Notes: generated by a model from the letters alone, not told the origin. Shown: positions 1 through 8,974, counted from the stretch's first letter. The stretch is 64,000 bases of DNA from Pontibacter arcticus (GCF_003284895.1 NZ_QMDV01000003.1:498501-562500); one strand, 5' to 3'. Numbers and translations are program-made.

Positions 1-1647
1 AAGTATGGCATCGAGATTCCGGAAGAAAAACCGACGGCAGAGTATACCCAGCAGCAAAGCGAGCGCGACAGTTTATACATTGTTTCTGATTTTGCGAGCA
101 AGCATTTTCATAACCGCTTGCTGCACCACGAGCAGGGCAACATCGGGCAATCCTACTTAAAACAACGCGGCCTGAGTGCGCAAACCATACAGAAATTTGA
201 GTTGGGCTATAGCCTCGATGAATGGACCGACCTGACAGATATAGCGCTTAAAGCAGGCTATCAGCAGAAGTTCCTGGAGGCAACGGGTCTTACCATAGCC
301 AAAGAAGACGGCAAAAAGTATGACCGTTTCCGGGCACGTGTCATGTTTCCGATCCACAACCTGTCGGGGCGCGTGGTAGGCTTCGGAGCGCGTACACTAA
401 AATCAAACGACAAGAAAAGCCCGAAATACCTGAACTCCCCCGAGTCGGATATTTACCACAAAAGCAGCGTACTCTACGGCCTTTTTCAGGCTAGGCAGGC
501 CATCCGGATGCAGGATATGTGTTATATGGTGGAAGGGTATCTGGATGTACTTTCCCTGCATCAGGGCGGCATCGAGAACGTAGTTTCTTCGTCGGGTACC
601 TCGCTTACCGAAGGGCAGATCAAGCTGATTTCGCGTTATACCCAGAATATTACGGTACTATACGACGGCGATGCAGCAGGTATAAAAGCCTCCTTGCGCG
701 GCATCGACCTGATCCTGGAAAATGGCCTGAACGTGAATGTGGTTACGTTTCCGGAAGGCGAAGATCCGGACTCCTACATCCACAAAGTTGGCGATACAGC
801 TTTTAAAAAGTATGTACAGGAGCAGGCCCAGGACTTTATTTCTTTCAAAACCAGCCTTTACGCCTCCGAAACCAAGCACAACCCGGTCAAAAAAGCCGAG
901 GCTATCCGCGAAATCGTTACCTCTATCTCTAAAATTCCGGACTCAATCAAGCGTACGGTATTCTTTAGAAGCTGCAGCCTTATTTTTGATATTGACGAGC
1001 AGGTACTTATTTCAGAGTACAACAAAATGCAGCTGCAGGAGCGCCAGCCCACCCGTACCGGCAGTCCTGCAACAGATGCAGCTGCTACCTCGGAACCTGC
1101 ACCTGCTCCCGACAAACCGGTAACGGACAACGATCTTTTAAAGCGCTACGAACGCGAAATTGTACGGATGCTGCTGCATTACCCGGATTCTCTGTTGGAT
1201 GAAGGCATCACGACCAGCCAATACATGTTGCAGGAACTTGATGATATTGAGTTTGTAACGCCGCTTTATATCCAGATAATCGAGTTCGTAAAACAGAAGC
1301 TGAGCCAAGGTGTGCTGCCGGTTGCCGATGATTTTATCAACTACCCGAAGGAAGAGATCAGAACCGAAGCAATTTCGCTGCTTTCGGAACCCTACGAGCT
1401 CAGCCACAACTGGGAAACCCACGAAATTTTTGTACCTAGGGAAACCGATTTGTTGCCTTACGGGGCAGAACGCGCTGTGCTGCGGTTAAAATGGCGCAAT
1501 GCAGATATTTTACTTAAAGCCGAACGCGAAAAACTACGCCTTGTATCAGACCCGGCTGAAGTAGACCGTGTGCTCAATACCATTCTCGCTTTAAATACTT
1601 ATTACAAAGAGCTGGGCAATATGCTGGGCATTGTCGTGAACAGGTAA
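1..1647 (+). CDS. dnaG: DNA primase, C-terminal part (5' end outside window)
   Basis: The reading frame is open from base 1 and ends at a TAA, so the gene begins before the window. It makes RNA primers for the lagging strand at the replication fork. The first residues read KYGIEIPEE, the stretch that normally follows the CHC2 zinc finger, so roughly the first 90 residues are missing. The catalytic TOPRIM domain is present: the glutamate motif VEGYLDVL lies near 529-552, and the metal-binding YDGDAAG near 661-681, followed by PEGEDPDSY. A Pro/Ala/Thr-rich linker (about 1035-1120) separates it from the C-terminal helicase-interaction region, which is poorly conserved as usual. No terminator hairpin is obvious immediately downstream. 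The family assignment is secure. Confidence 0.97.
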   Translation, partial: KYGIEIPEEKPTAEYTQQQSERDSLYIVSDFASKHFHNRLLHHEQGNIGQSYLKQRGLSAQTIQKFELGYSLDEWTDLTDIALKAGYQQKFLEATGLTIAKEDGKKYDRFRARVMFPIHNLSGRVVGFGARTLKSNDKKSPKYLNSPESDIYHKSSVLYGLFQARQAIRMQDMCYMVEGYLDVLSLHQGGIENVVSSSGTSLTEGQIKLISRYTQNITVLYDGDAAGIKASLRGIDLILENGLNVNVVTFPEGEDPDSYIHKVGDTAFKKYVQEQAQDFISFKTSLYASETKHNPVKKAEAIREIVTSISKIPDSIKRTVFFRSCSLIFDIDEQVLISEYNKMQLQERQPTRTGSPATDAAATSEPAPAPDKPVTDNDLLKRYEREIVRMLLHYPDSLLDEGITTSQYMLQELDDIEFVTPLYIQIIEFVKQKLSQGVLPVADDFINYPKEEIRTEAISLLSEPYELSHNWETHEIFVPRETDLLPYGAERAVLRLKWRNADILLKAEREKLRLVSDPAEVDRVLNTILALNTYYKELGNMLGIVVNR

Positions 1648-1802
1648 TTTATACTTCAGCACTAATTTTTAAAGTATAATGCTGTATATAATTTGTGCTT
1701 GTATTAAGTTATTTGTCTTCCTGCGTTATTCTTCAATCCCCCTATAACGCTTCCTCACATAAACTGTTAGCCAAATAAAGCGGCAATGCGCCGGAATCTT
1801 TG

Positions 1803-1810
1803 TAATTTTG
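1803..1810 (+). promoter_or_regulatory. Possible -7 promoter element for ribBA (TAATTTTG)
   Basis: TAATTTTG fits the Bacteroidota -7 consensus TAnnTTTG and lies about 70 bases before the chosen ribBA start. I see no TTTG box at the usual 19-21 base spacing upstream, so this is a weak call. Its position also argues against a longer protein starting at 1808. Confidence 0.35.
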
Positions 1811-1879
1811 TGGCAATTTAGAAAAAAGCACATTTGCCTGTGTGCGTTGCTGAAACCGCACAGGCTTAATTATACTTGT

Positions 1880-3124
1880 ATGGAAACCAATACAACTGAA
1901 AATGCCAGACCGTTAGATTCTATCGAATCAGCGATTGAAGCGATACGAGAAGGAAAAGTAATTATAGTGGTAGACGATGACGACCGCGAAAATGAAGGCG
2001 ACTTTGTTTGTGCTGCCGAAATGATCACACCCGAGATCGTCAACTTTATGGCTACACACGGCCGTGGCCTGATTTGCACGCCGCTTACAGAGGAGCGCTG
2101 CGATGAGCTTGGCCTCGAACTGATGGTAGGGCGAAATACAGCCCTGCATGCCACGCCTTTCACAGTTTCTGTTGACCTGATCGGGCACGGTTGTACCACC
2201 GGTATTTCTGCTTCGGACCGTTCTAAAACAATACAGGCGTTGGTTGATCCCAACACAGATCCGCACTCACTAGGCAAGCCGGGCCATATCTTCCCGCTTA
2301 AAGCGAAGAAAGAAGGCGTTTTACGTAGAGCCGGCCACACCGAAGCAGCTGTAGACTTAGCACAATTAGCTGGACTTGCTCCGGCCGGCGTGCTGGTTGA
2401 GATCATGAACGAAGATGGTACCATGGCCCGCCTGCCGGACCTGTTTAAAGTAGCCGAGCGTTTCGATCTGAAGCTGATCTCAATTAAAGACCTGATCGCG
2501 TACCGTTTGCAGAAAGAAAGCCTGATCGAGCGTGAAATTGCCGTGCAGTTACCAACCGATTTTGGCGTTTTTGATTTGTATGCCTTTACGCAGCGCAGCA
2601 ACGGCGCCAAGCATTTAGCACTGGTAAAAGGCACCTGGGAGCCAGGAGAACCGGTTCTGGTACGCGTACATTCTTCATGCGTAACAGGTGATATCTTCGG
2701 ATCCTGCCGTTGCGATTGCGGACCACAATTACACGGTGCCATGCAGATGATCGAGCAGGAAGGCAAAGGCGTCATCGTATACATGAACCAGGAAGGGCGT
2801 GGCATCGGCCTCATCAATAAACTGAAAGCCTACAAGTTGCAGGAGCAGGGTATGGATACCGTAGAAGCGAACCTGGAACTTGGTTTTGGTATGGATGAGC
2901 GCGATTATGGCGTTGGTGCCCAGATTCTGCGTGACCTTGGCGTAAATAAAATGCGACTGATCTCGAACAACCCGAAAAAACGTTCCGGCCTGATGGGCTA
3001 TGGCCTGGAAGTAGTGGAACGTGTTCCGATCGAGATCAACCCAAACGAGCATAACCAGAAGTACCTGACCACGAAGCGCGATAAGCTCGGACACCAGATT
3101 TTGGGAGACATGAGAGCCGAGTAA
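1880..3124 (+). CDS. ribBA: Bifunctional 3,4-dihydroxy-2-butanone-4-phosphate synthase / GTP cyclohydrolase II
   Basis: This 414-residue enzyme catalyses both entry steps of riboflavin synthesis in the cytoplasm: ribulose 5-phosphate to dihydroxybutanone phosphate (N-terminal half) and GTP to the diaminopyrimidine (C-terminal half). The RibB half shows the acidic [10 protein letters not shown] motif near residues 31-40 and a HxxGHTEA-like segment (RAGHTEA). The RibA half shows the zinc cysteines in SSCVTGD and GSCRCDCGP and the NQEGRGIGL motif. The start was placed at the ATG at 1880 because homologues begin just before the acidic motif; a GTG at 1808 would add 24 residues that do not look like the family. 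No FMN riboswitch was recognised in the 230-base leader. A strong terminator follows. Confidence 0.96.
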   Translation: METNTTENARPLDSIESAIEAIREGKVIIVVDDDDRENEGDFVCAAEMITPEIVNFMATHGRGLICTPLTEERCDELGLELMVGRNTALHATPFTVSVDLIGHGCTTGISASDRSKTIQALVDPNTDPHSLGKPGHIFPLKAKKEGVLRRAGHTEAAVDLAQLAGLAPAGVLVEIMNEDGTMARLPDLFKVAERFDLKLISIKDLIAYRLQKESLIEREIAVQLPTDFGVFDLYAFTQRSNGAKHLALVKGTWEPGEPVLVRVHSSCVTGDIFGSCRCDCGPQLHGAMQMIEQEGKGVIVYMNQEGRGIGLINKLKAYKLQEQGMDTVEANLELGFGMDERDYGVGAQILRDLGVNKMRLISNNPKKRSGLMGYGLEVVERVPIEINPNEHNQKYLTTKRDKLGHQILGDMRAE

Positions 3125-3143
3125 TTCAGTTAAAAATTTTCTC

Positions 3144-3185
3144 AAAAAGCCCGGGGCAGCGATCAAGCTGTTTCGGGCTTTTTTT
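3144..3185 (+). terminator. Terminator after ribBA
   Basis: AAAAAGCCCG pairs with CGGGCTTTTT, with GCAGC/GCTG pairing further inside the hairpin, followed by a run of T. It sits 20 bases after the ribBA stop codon. Confidence 0.85.
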
Positions 3186-3305
3186 ATGATAGTACAAGTA
3201 TAAATAGTAGCTACTTTATTTTATATTTTATCGTATTATAAGTATAATATTTGTGTTGTGAGTATATAAGTATAGGGTTTGCAACTTATAAAGTGGGGCT
3301 AATTT

Positions 3306-4013
3306 ATGGATATTAACAGAAGGTGGAAGTTGCTGGGAATGTGTCTGATGCTTTTGCTCACATGCAGTATTTATAAAACAAGTGCGCAGGCCCGAACAGA
3401 AATTGATGTGCAGGAGTGGGCGGAAGGAACTGTGTTTTTACTTTCAGGCGATACGGTTAAAGGGCCAGTTACCTTTTACCGCACCCAGGAAGTGTTAAAC
3501 GTGCATCATGCTGATGGAAGTATGAGCACTTATACGCCGGTTACAGTTTCACACTTCATTTTAAAAAGTATGCCTGAAGGCTTTCAATATACTTTTGTGT
3601 CGCTGCCCTGGGACCTGGGCAAACCTAATTCCGATTTTAAAAAGCCTACTTTTTTTGAGCAGTTAAACAATGGCCCTGTTACCTTAGTGATGCGGGAAAA
3701 CTATGTAAAGCGCGATATGAACAACTATTATTCAGGCCGCTATGCCTATTATCACCCTAACTATTATGGCTTGCCCAATAACATGTGGATGGATGAAGTA
3801 AGGGAACTCTACTATGCCCTGCTACCGGACGGCGATATTTTGGAACTCCGGAATCTGCGCAAAGACCTGCAAGAGCTTTTCGGGAAAAAGGCCGGGCAGG
3901 TAAAAGCCTTCGCTAAAAAAAATAACCTGCAATACGACCGCCCTAACGAAGTGGTAAGAATTGTTAACTATTTCAATTCACTTCATTCTAAAGGTCACGT
4001 AGCTTCAGAATAG
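3306..4013 (+). CDS. Secreted protein of unknown function
   Basis: 235 residues with a clear Sec signal peptide: basic MDINRRWK, a hydrophobic stretch LLGMCLMLLLT, and a likely cleavage after TSAQA near residue 28. The mature part contains a short beta-type segment (GTVFLLSGDTVKGPVTFYR) followed by tyrosine-rich sequence (residues about 140-165) and a basic C-terminal helix. This resembles the many small secreted Bacteroidota proteins with a GxVxLxDGxxxxGxI-like opening, but I do not recognise a named family. It is preceded by an AT-rich spacer holding three copies of the AAGTATA word. Its last 26 bases overlap the convergent ABC permease gene. Confidence 0.75.
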   Translation: MDINRRWKLLGMCLMLLLTCSIYKTSAQARTEIDVQEWAEGTVFLLSGDTVKGPVTFYRTQEVLNVHHADGSMSTYTPVTVSHFILKSMPEGFQYTFVSLPWDLGKPNSDFKKPTFFEQLNNGPVTLVMRENYVKRDMNNYYSGRYAYYHPNYYGLPNNMWMDEVRELYYALLPDGDILELRNLRKDLQELFGKKAGQVKAFAKKNNLQYDRPNEVVRIVNYFNSLHSKGHVASE

Positions 4014-4758
4014 CATACGAAAGCAGCAGAAAAAGCCCGATATAACCTATAGCCGGAAGCGTAGCCCAGATCGGCGAAAGCAACTCGGTGGGTGATGTAA
4101 GCTGGTCAATCAGTTTCTGGCCGGGCATCGGCGATAAACTTCCCAACACCTTCATCGGGAAATATTTATCAACCTCATCGGGCAAACTGTAATGTATGAG
4201 CGGCTCTACAATTTTTGCGTACGCGATAAAGGCAATAATAGCCAGCCCGCTTTTCCTGATCAGGAAACCCGAAAGCATAGCCAGTGCCATATAACCCGTG
4301 GCCTGCACAAAATAATAGCTCAGAAAATCAATCTGCCCCAGTATGGCTTCGCCGGTTTTAACGCTGCTGTATAGCAATCCAAAGTATAAACCCAACGCCA
4401 GCAAGTATAACGTACTGATTGCCGCTAACCCAAGTACCACGTAGAATTTTGCCAATACCAGATCTGCCCGCGAAAGACCGCTGATAACCTGTTGCCGCAA
4501 AGTCCGGAACGTATATTCATCTGTAATAAGCACGATGATCAATATACCCAGCAGCAAATTGAAGTAAGATGCTACATAAGTAATAGTTTGCCAGATGTTG
4601 GGGAAACGGTACACATCGGAGCCGATGGCAGATCCGTTTATACTAAAATTGCTGGCCGCATAAAGTACCAGTAAAAGCAAGCCGGTAAAAATACCAAGTA
4701 TAACCCAGGCCGTGCGGTAAGGGAGTATTTTTCGGAGCTCAATCCGGAGTAAGTTCAT
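3988..4758 (-). CDS. ABC transporter permease
   Basis: 256-residue integral membrane protein, the transmembrane partner of the ATPase encoded immediately upstream. It has about six hydrophobic segments (for example TAWVILGIFTGLLLLVLYAA near the N-terminus, LLLGILIIVLITDEYTFRTL, and LPAIGYIGLFLLLSYAIL at the end). The segment TDEYTFRTLRQQVISGLSR is typical of ABC-2 type permeases, where the E-x-TxRxL stretch follows the second helix. The start is the ATG at 4758, which overlaps the ATPase stop in TGATG; a longer frame exists upstream but would run inside the ATPase gene. Translational coupling is therefore likely. The substrate is unknown; relatives include bacitracin-type and sodium-export systems. 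Confidence 0.88.
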   Translation of the reverse strand: MNLLRIELRKILPYRTAWVILGIFTGLLLLVLYAASNFSINGSAIGSDVYRFPNIWQTITYVASYFNLLLGILIIVLITDEYTFRTLRQQVISGLSRADLVLAKFYVVLGLAAISTLYLLALGLYFGLLYSSVKTGEAILGQIDFLSYYFVQATGYMALAMLSGFLIRKSGLAIIAFIAYAKIVEPLIHYSLPDEVDKYFPMKVLGSLSPMPGQKLIDQLTSPTELLSPIWATLPAIGYIGLFLLLSYAILKLRDL

Positions 4759-5654
4759 CAGGCGTTGTTTTTTGTGATTTCTAGGAATTGCGCTTCGAGG
4801 CTCTTGCGGCGCACCACCAACTGCGAAAGCACAATTTGCTGGGCAAACATATCGCGGTTCAGGTCGGCGCTGGTGTAATTCTCTTGCAACGTAACGGCAA
4901 TGCACTCTTTTTCGGAAGCAAAGCTGGTTACGTAGGGCAAATGTTCGAGCAACTGCAGGGCGCGGCCAGCCTCATCAGTGCTAATAAGCACCTGTTCGGT
5001 TTTTGCCAGAATGTTGGTAACAGGCCCGTTTACTTTTAACTTACCGGCTTGCAGTACCGCTACGTGCGTGCATACTTTCTCGACCTCATCCAGTAAATGA
5101 CTAGCCAGTATAATAGTTTTGCCCTGTGCCGCTATCCGAAGTATAAGGTCGCGCACTTCGGCAATTCCCTGCGGGTCGAGGCCGTTAGTGGGTTCATCCA
5201 GTACCAAAACTTCGGGGTTTGCGAGCATAGCAGCAGCCAGTGCGAGCCGTTGTTTCATGCCCAGCGAAAAACCACTGAATGCAGAATGGCTGCGTGTGCC
5301 CAAGCCTACCAGATCCAGCATTTCGTTTATACTGGCTGGGTCAGCGCCTTTGATGGAAGCATACAATCGCAGGTTCTGGCTGGCCGAAAGGTAGGGGTAA
5401 AAGTTCGGGGTTTCGAGCAGGGCACCAATACGGCGTTTTGTGTCGCGGCTAACCGGTTTTCCGAACCAGGTAAAGCTGCCACTGCTTGGGTTTATCACAT
5501 CCAGCACCATACCCAGCGTAGTAGTTTTGCCGCTTCCGTTCGGGCCAAGCAGGCCATATATACTACCGGCCTCTACTTGCAGCGTCAGGTTATCAACTGC
5601 CTGCAGGCTGCCATACTTTTTAGAAAGGTGCTGTATATCTAATACAATTGCCAC
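4758..5654 (-). CDS. ABC transporter ATP-binding protein
   Basis: 298-residue nucleotide-binding subunit of an ABC exporter. Walker A is GPNGSGKTT (about residues 38-46), the signature is FSLGMKQR (about 133-140), and Walker B is VLVLDEPTNGLDP, followed by the switch histidine in LASHLLDEVEK. This arrangement, with a C-terminal regulatory tail of about 80 residues, is that of the CcmA/BcrA/drug-exporter subgroup. The start codon is GTG at 5654; no upstream ATG is in frame before a stop. It forms a two-gene operon with the permease downstream (one-base overlap). Confidence 0.93.
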   Translation of the reverse strand: MAIVLDIQHLSKKYGSLQAVDNLTLQVEAGSIYGLLGPNGSGKTTTLGMVLDVINPSSGSFTWFGKPVSRDTKRRIGALLETPNFYPYLSASQNLRLYASIKGADPASINEMLDLVGLGTRSHSAFSGFSLGMKQRLALAAAMLANPEVLVLDEPTNGLDPQGIAEVRDLILRIAAQGKTIILASHLLDEVEKVCTHVAVLQAGKLKVNGPVTNILAKTEQVLISTDEAGRALQLLEHLPYVTSFASEKECIAVTLQENYTSADLNRDMFAQQIVLSQLVVRRKSLEAQFLEITKNNA

Positions 5655-5895
5655 AGATGTTTGTGTTAAAAAGTTATGGACGAAGTAAACCGTTTGATCA
5701 AAGTATAAAGTTACTCTGGCCAGCTTGTTCTTCTTGACTCAGCCTAAGCAAATATAGCTTTTTTATTTAAAGCCGATGAAGCTAAAGCGCAAGGACAAAG
5801 TATAAGCGGGAAAACCCACATTCATACTGAGCATTGTGGAAACCATTATACAATGCCAACTTACGAAGTATAAAATCCTGGCTGTTTGTGATATG

Positions 5896-6684
5896 CTACT
5901 GTGCTGTGTTATTCTTCGTGAAATCAAAGTTATAAGTAAAGCCAGCTTGCAGTAAGTGGTTGCGCTCAAACACCAGGCCGTTCGCCCGTTGCACAATCTG
6001 GTGCATGTAGCCTACTTCAGCTGTAGCGGCTTTACTGAACCGGTACCCAAAGGCAAATGCAAGCCTGTTCTGGTCGAAAATGTTTTGCTGTACGTTTTCC
6101 CCGAAGTTTACAAAGATTTCGTTGGAGGCAGTAAGGTAAGGGTAGGCCTGTGTGGTGTTTTCGGCAGCAGAAAGCGGCAAAGTAGCCCGCACCATGTAAC
6201 GCGAGCGGTTAGTATAAGTATGTTTTTGCCCGCCTTCTGGTTTTACCCAGCGTTGCTCCTGGCGGTAGCGGTGAGTAAGCTCAAATATTGAGAGACTGTT
6301 TTTTAACTGCAGCTGCTGGTAAAGCCGGTTTTCGTGGGTAATGGCTGCTGCAGGATAATCGCCGAACGGATGCGTTTTGGCATATACATAGCCTGCGGTC
6401 AGCATTGCATTATCCGTCAGAAAATAATTGATGCCGTTCCGAACTAAAAGCTGCATTGGGTTCTTCAGAAAATCAGCGCGGCGGTACTGAACCTCGGTAT
6501 GGAGCCCCCATTTACTTGTAATTTTATGGTCGCCGTTGTAAGCAAGCCACACATTTCGGTTATAATCCTGGAGACGTTTGGCCGGTGCTTGTGCCTGAAC
6601 CTGGCCCTGGCCCGAAAATGCAATAGAATGTAAAAAAATCGTCGTTAAAAGTACGAAAAAACGCATGCTATTAAACTTTACCAT
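5896..6684 (-). CDS. DUF2490 family outer-membrane protein
   Basis: 262 residues with a signal peptide (MRFFVLLTTIFLHSIAFSG) and a predicted beta-barrel composition: alternating aromatic/polar strands such as NVWLAYNGDHKIT, HTEVQYRRADF, NAMLTAGYVYAKTHPFGDY and LAFAFGYRFSKAATAEVGYMHQ. The order WxxYxGDxKxxxKWGLHTExQ, RNGxNY, GY and a C-terminal xxTYNFDF strand matches DUF2490, a barrel family of unknown function. The start is either the ATG at 6684 or the internal ATG at 6666; a TATATTTG element only 5 bases upstream of 6684 means the transcript is leaderless or starts inside, which would favour 6666. Confidence 0.85.
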   Translation of the reverse strand: MVKFNSMRFFVLLTTIFLHSIAFSGQGQVQAQAPAKRLQDYNRNVWLAYNGDHKITSKWGLHTEVQYRRADFLKNPMQLLVRNGINYFLTDNAMLTAGYVYAKTHPFGDYPAAAITHENRLYQQLQLKNSLSIFELTHRYRQEQRWVKPEGGQKHTYTNRSRYMVRATLPLSAAENTTQAYPYLTASNEIFVNFGENVQQNIFDQNRLAFAFGYRFSKAATAEVGYMHQIVQRANGLVFERNHLLQAGFTYNFDFTKNNTAQ

Positions 6685-6688
6685 ACTT

Positions 6689-6696
6689 CAAATATA
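6689..6696 (-). promoter_or_regulatory. Promoter -7 element TATATTTG close to the DUF2490 start
   Basis: On the minus strand TATATTTG matches TAnnTTTG exactly. It ends five bases before the first ATG of the DUF2490 gene, so transcription would begin at or within that codon. No clear TTTG box is seen at the expected distance. Confidence 0.45.
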
Positions 6697-6748
6697 AAGT
6701 ATAATGTTTAAACGGGTATATTTATTCAACCACATTTAGTTAGCTTTT

Positions 6749-7336
6749 ATGCCAGAACCACGCTACCAACAAGTAGAAGAAACCATGAGCGCTGCCAGAG
6801 CTAATGTGTATGCCATACTTTTTCTGGTGCCTATTTTTATACTTTATGTGCCGCCTTATCTTATTTTGTGGCAGGAGCAATTTGCGTTGGATAACCTGAA
6901 AGCGGCCGTAAAACTTTATAAAACACTGCTTTTATTTTCGCCGGTTGTGCTGGTTGGTGTGCTTGTTTTCGGGGTGATACTACATGAATTATTACATGGT
7001 TTAACCTGGGCGGCGTTCTGCAAAAACGGGCTAAAATCTATTTCCTACGGCATCCACTGGAAACTGCTGACGCCCTATTGCCATTGCAAAGAAATGCTGC
7101 CTCTGCGGGCCTACATGCTAGGCGGCGCTATGCCCGGCCTGATAATGGGTTTGCTGCCAGCGCTGCTGGGGCTTGCTTTCGGAAATATTATACTTTTGCT
7201 GTTAGGCTTGTTTTTCTCGTTTGCAGCAGGCGGCGACTTACTGATACTCTGGATGCTGCGCAAGTATAAACCCGAAGATAGAGTGCAGGATCATCCCGAT
7301 AAAATTGGCTGTTATGTGTTTGTGAAGGAAAGTTGA
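6749..7336 (+). CDS. DUF3267 family membrane protein (putative zinc metalloprotease)
   Basis: 195 residues, with transmembrane segments near residues 15-42, 60-85, 115-135 and 138-160. The HELLHG sequence near residue 76, inside a hydrophobic helix, gives an HExxH zinc site; this with the following WAAF and ISYG segments is characteristic of DUF3267, a family distantly related to M50 intramembrane proteases. The role is not established for this family. The gene diverges from the DUF2490 gene across a short 64-base spacer. Confidence 0.83.
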   Translation: MPEPRYQQVEETMSAARANVYAILFLVPIFILYVPPYLILWQEQFALDNLKAAVKLYKTLLLFSPVVLVGVLVFGVILHELLHGLTWAAFCKNGLKSISYGIHWKLLTPYCHCKEMLPLRAYMLGGAMPGLIMGLLPALLGLAFGNIILLLLGLFFSFAAGGDLLILWMLRKYKPEDRVQDHPDKIGCYVFVKES

Positions 7337-7396
7337 AGTATGAAAGTGTAGTTGTTAAGAAGTTTAATAATTTTACTAAATCAGCCAAATCAAAAT

Positions 7397-8098
7397 ATGC
7401 TAATGAATTTAAAAACTTGCTTTCTGATTTTTACACTAACATTATTTTTCAATACTTGCTTTGCTCAAATCAGTCTCCAAGACTTAAATTCACTTCATAA
7501 TGCGGCAAGTTATACTGGTAGTAAAAATGAATTAATTGAAGTTTTTTCAAAGAATGTAAGATACCCAAAGGCAGCTTTTTCGGCTAAAAAAATAAGTACA
7601 ATAATAGGTGTGTTAAAAATCTCCAGGAGTGGTGATATTATTGAAACAGGCGCCTTAAACAAGGCAGATGAAGTTTTTGTAAATGAATTTAACCGGGTTG
7701 CCAAAACGACTAAAGGCAAGTGGAAAGTAACCAATGATTCTGCAGAACATTTTTACGCTGTAATTCCTATCCAGTTTAACTTACATGAAGCAGGGTATGA
7801 TTTATCAACTGAGAAGATGCCTTCTTTTTTTCAGGATGTAGTGGTGATTACTGCTGTTGGTGCCTCTGGAGCATTTCAGCAATTATATGAGAAAAAAGAA
7901 GGTGCACTTGCAATGAAAGTAAATGAGTTGGTTCAGAAAGAAGCTTATACAGAAGCAATAATTCCGATGACTGAACTTTTTAATCTTCAGCCTTTCCATA
8001 CCGGTTACTATGAACCACTTATAAGTTTACTAAACAAAGCAGGTAAATCGACTGATTATGAATACTATTTGAGACTGAAAAATATGCTCAGAAACTAA
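7397..8098 (+). CDS. Secreted protein with TonB C-terminal-like domain
   Basis: 233 residues. A signal peptide (LKTCFLIFTLTLFFNTCFA) is followed by a domain whose pattern, NVRYPKAAFS, then GVLKISRSGDIIETGAL, then KGKWKVTND and FYAVIPIQFNL, follows the TonB C-terminal fold (P-x-xA, GxVxVxxDGxI, W). There is no membrane anchor followed by a proline-rich linker, so it is not a classical energy transducer and its role is unknown. The gene is AT-richer than its neighbours and shows few of the chromosomal words common nearby, hinting at a different origin. The ATG at 7397 was chosen because it directly precedes the signal peptide; an earlier frame start at 7352 lacks one. Confidence 0.7.
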   Translation: MLMNLKTCFLIFTLTLFFNTCFAQISLQDLNSLHNAASYTGSKNELIEVFSKNVRYPKAAFSAKKISTIIGVLKISRSGDIIETGALNKADEVFVNEFNRVAKTTKGKWKVTNDSAEHFYAVIPIQFNLHEAGYDLSTEKMPSFFQDVVVITAVGASGAFQQLYEKKEGALAMKVNELVQKEAYTEAIIPMTELFNLQPFHTGYYEPLISLLNKAGKSTDYEYYLRLKNMLRN

Positions 8099-8162
8099 CT
8101 AAAATATAAAATTGCCTTTAAATACAGGCACATCATCCAAACTAAGCAACCCATACTTCCAT

Positions 8163-8204
8163 AAACCAGAAAAGCCACTGCAATGGCAGTGGCTTTTCTG
8201 GTTT
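8163..8204. terminator. Bidirectional terminator, 19-bp perfect stem
   Basis: A perfect 19-bp inverted repeat starting AAACCAGAAAAGCC with a four-base AATG loop lies between two convergent genes, with A/T-rich ends on both sides, so it can serve both strands. Confidence 0.85.
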
Positions 8205-8218
8205 AGCTTAAGTTATAC

Positions 8219-8851
8219 TTAGGCAATGGTTAAGAAAAGCTCTTCCTTGTTGCGTCGTACTTTTTTAGCAGTTGCCAGGAAATCAGTTTCGGTATTGCGG
8301 TAACCCAGCGGCATCATTGTTACACTTCTTAAGCCTTTTTCTTTCAGGTTAAGCAGCTCATCTACACCAGCCGGATCAAAGCCTTCCATAGGCGTAGCAT
8401 CCACACCTTGTTCGGCGGCTGCGGCAAGGGCAGTACCCAAAGCGATATAGGCCTGGCGGGCTGCCCATTCATACTTTTGCTCCTGCGTACGGCTCACCAC
8501 AGAGCCCATTAAACTGCCTTTAAAATCAGCCAACGTCTCTACCGGAACGCCACGTACAGTTGCAATATTCTGCATATAAGCATCCACCTGCGCTTCGGTC
8601 ACATCATCCCAGGCTGCAAAAATAAGCAGGTGCGATGCTTCCACAATTTGCGGTTGGTTATAAGCTACTTTCTGAATCTGCTTGCGCAGTTCAATATCCT
8701 CTACTACTAAAATAGTATAAGGCTGCAGCCCCATCGAAGAAGCCGACAAACGGGTTGCTTCCAGAATGTAGTCTACTTTTTCCTGTGGTACTTGTTCGCC
8801 AGTCATGCGTTTGGTGGCGTATCTCCAGTTTAAATTTTCTAAAAGGCTCAT
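8219..8851 (-). CDS. NAD(P)H-dependent nitroreductase-family oxidoreductase
   Basis: 210 residues, the usual length for a dimeric FMN flavoprotein of the nitroreductase fold. The N-terminal W-R-YATKRM (FMN phosphate contact), SSMGLQPYTILVVED near residues 37-51, and the C-terminal MMPLGYRNTETDFLATAKKVRR with conserved glycine-tyrosine-R are typical of the NfsB / DrgA-like group. Physiological substrates are probably quinones or other electrophiles; the substrate cannot be read from sequence. It stands alone with its own promoter element at 8899-8906 and shares the bidirectional terminator downstream. Confidence 0.9.
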   Translation of the reverse strand: MSLLENLNWRYATKRMTGEQVPQEKVDYILEATRLSASSMGLQPYTILVVEDIELRKQIQKVAYNQPQIVEASHLLIFAAWDDVTEAQVDAYMQNIATVRGVPVETLADFKGSLMGSVVSRTQEQKYEWAARQAYIALGTALAAAAEQGVDATPMEGFDPAGVDELLNLKEKGLRSVTMMPLGYRNTETDFLATAKKVRRNKEELFLTIA

Positions 8852-8898
8852 ATTTTAGGGATAATTGTTGTTACCTATACAATTAATGTATGTACATG

Positions 8899-8906
8899 CA
8901 AATATA
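8899..8906 (-). promoter_or_regulatory. Promoter -7 element TATATTTG for the nitroreductase gene
   Basis: An exact TAnnTTTG match on the minus strand, 48 bases before the start codon, giving a leader of about 40 bases. The -33 TTTG box is not recognisable. Confidence 0.5.
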
Positions 8907-8974
8907 AACAATAACTGCTTACGCTATTAATAAGTTTCAGGAATTTTTTTGTGAGGCTTTTAATACCTGTACAT

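Noticed and set aside
1648..1879. FMN riboswitch upstream of ribBA
   Set aside because: The conserved FMN-element core motifs are not present in this spacer.
1870..2817. Long (315-codon) minus-strand frame across ribBA
   Set aside because: It is antisense to a perfectly conserved ribBA gene, has a composition typical of a shadow frame (Ser/Pro/Arg-rich) and no domain.
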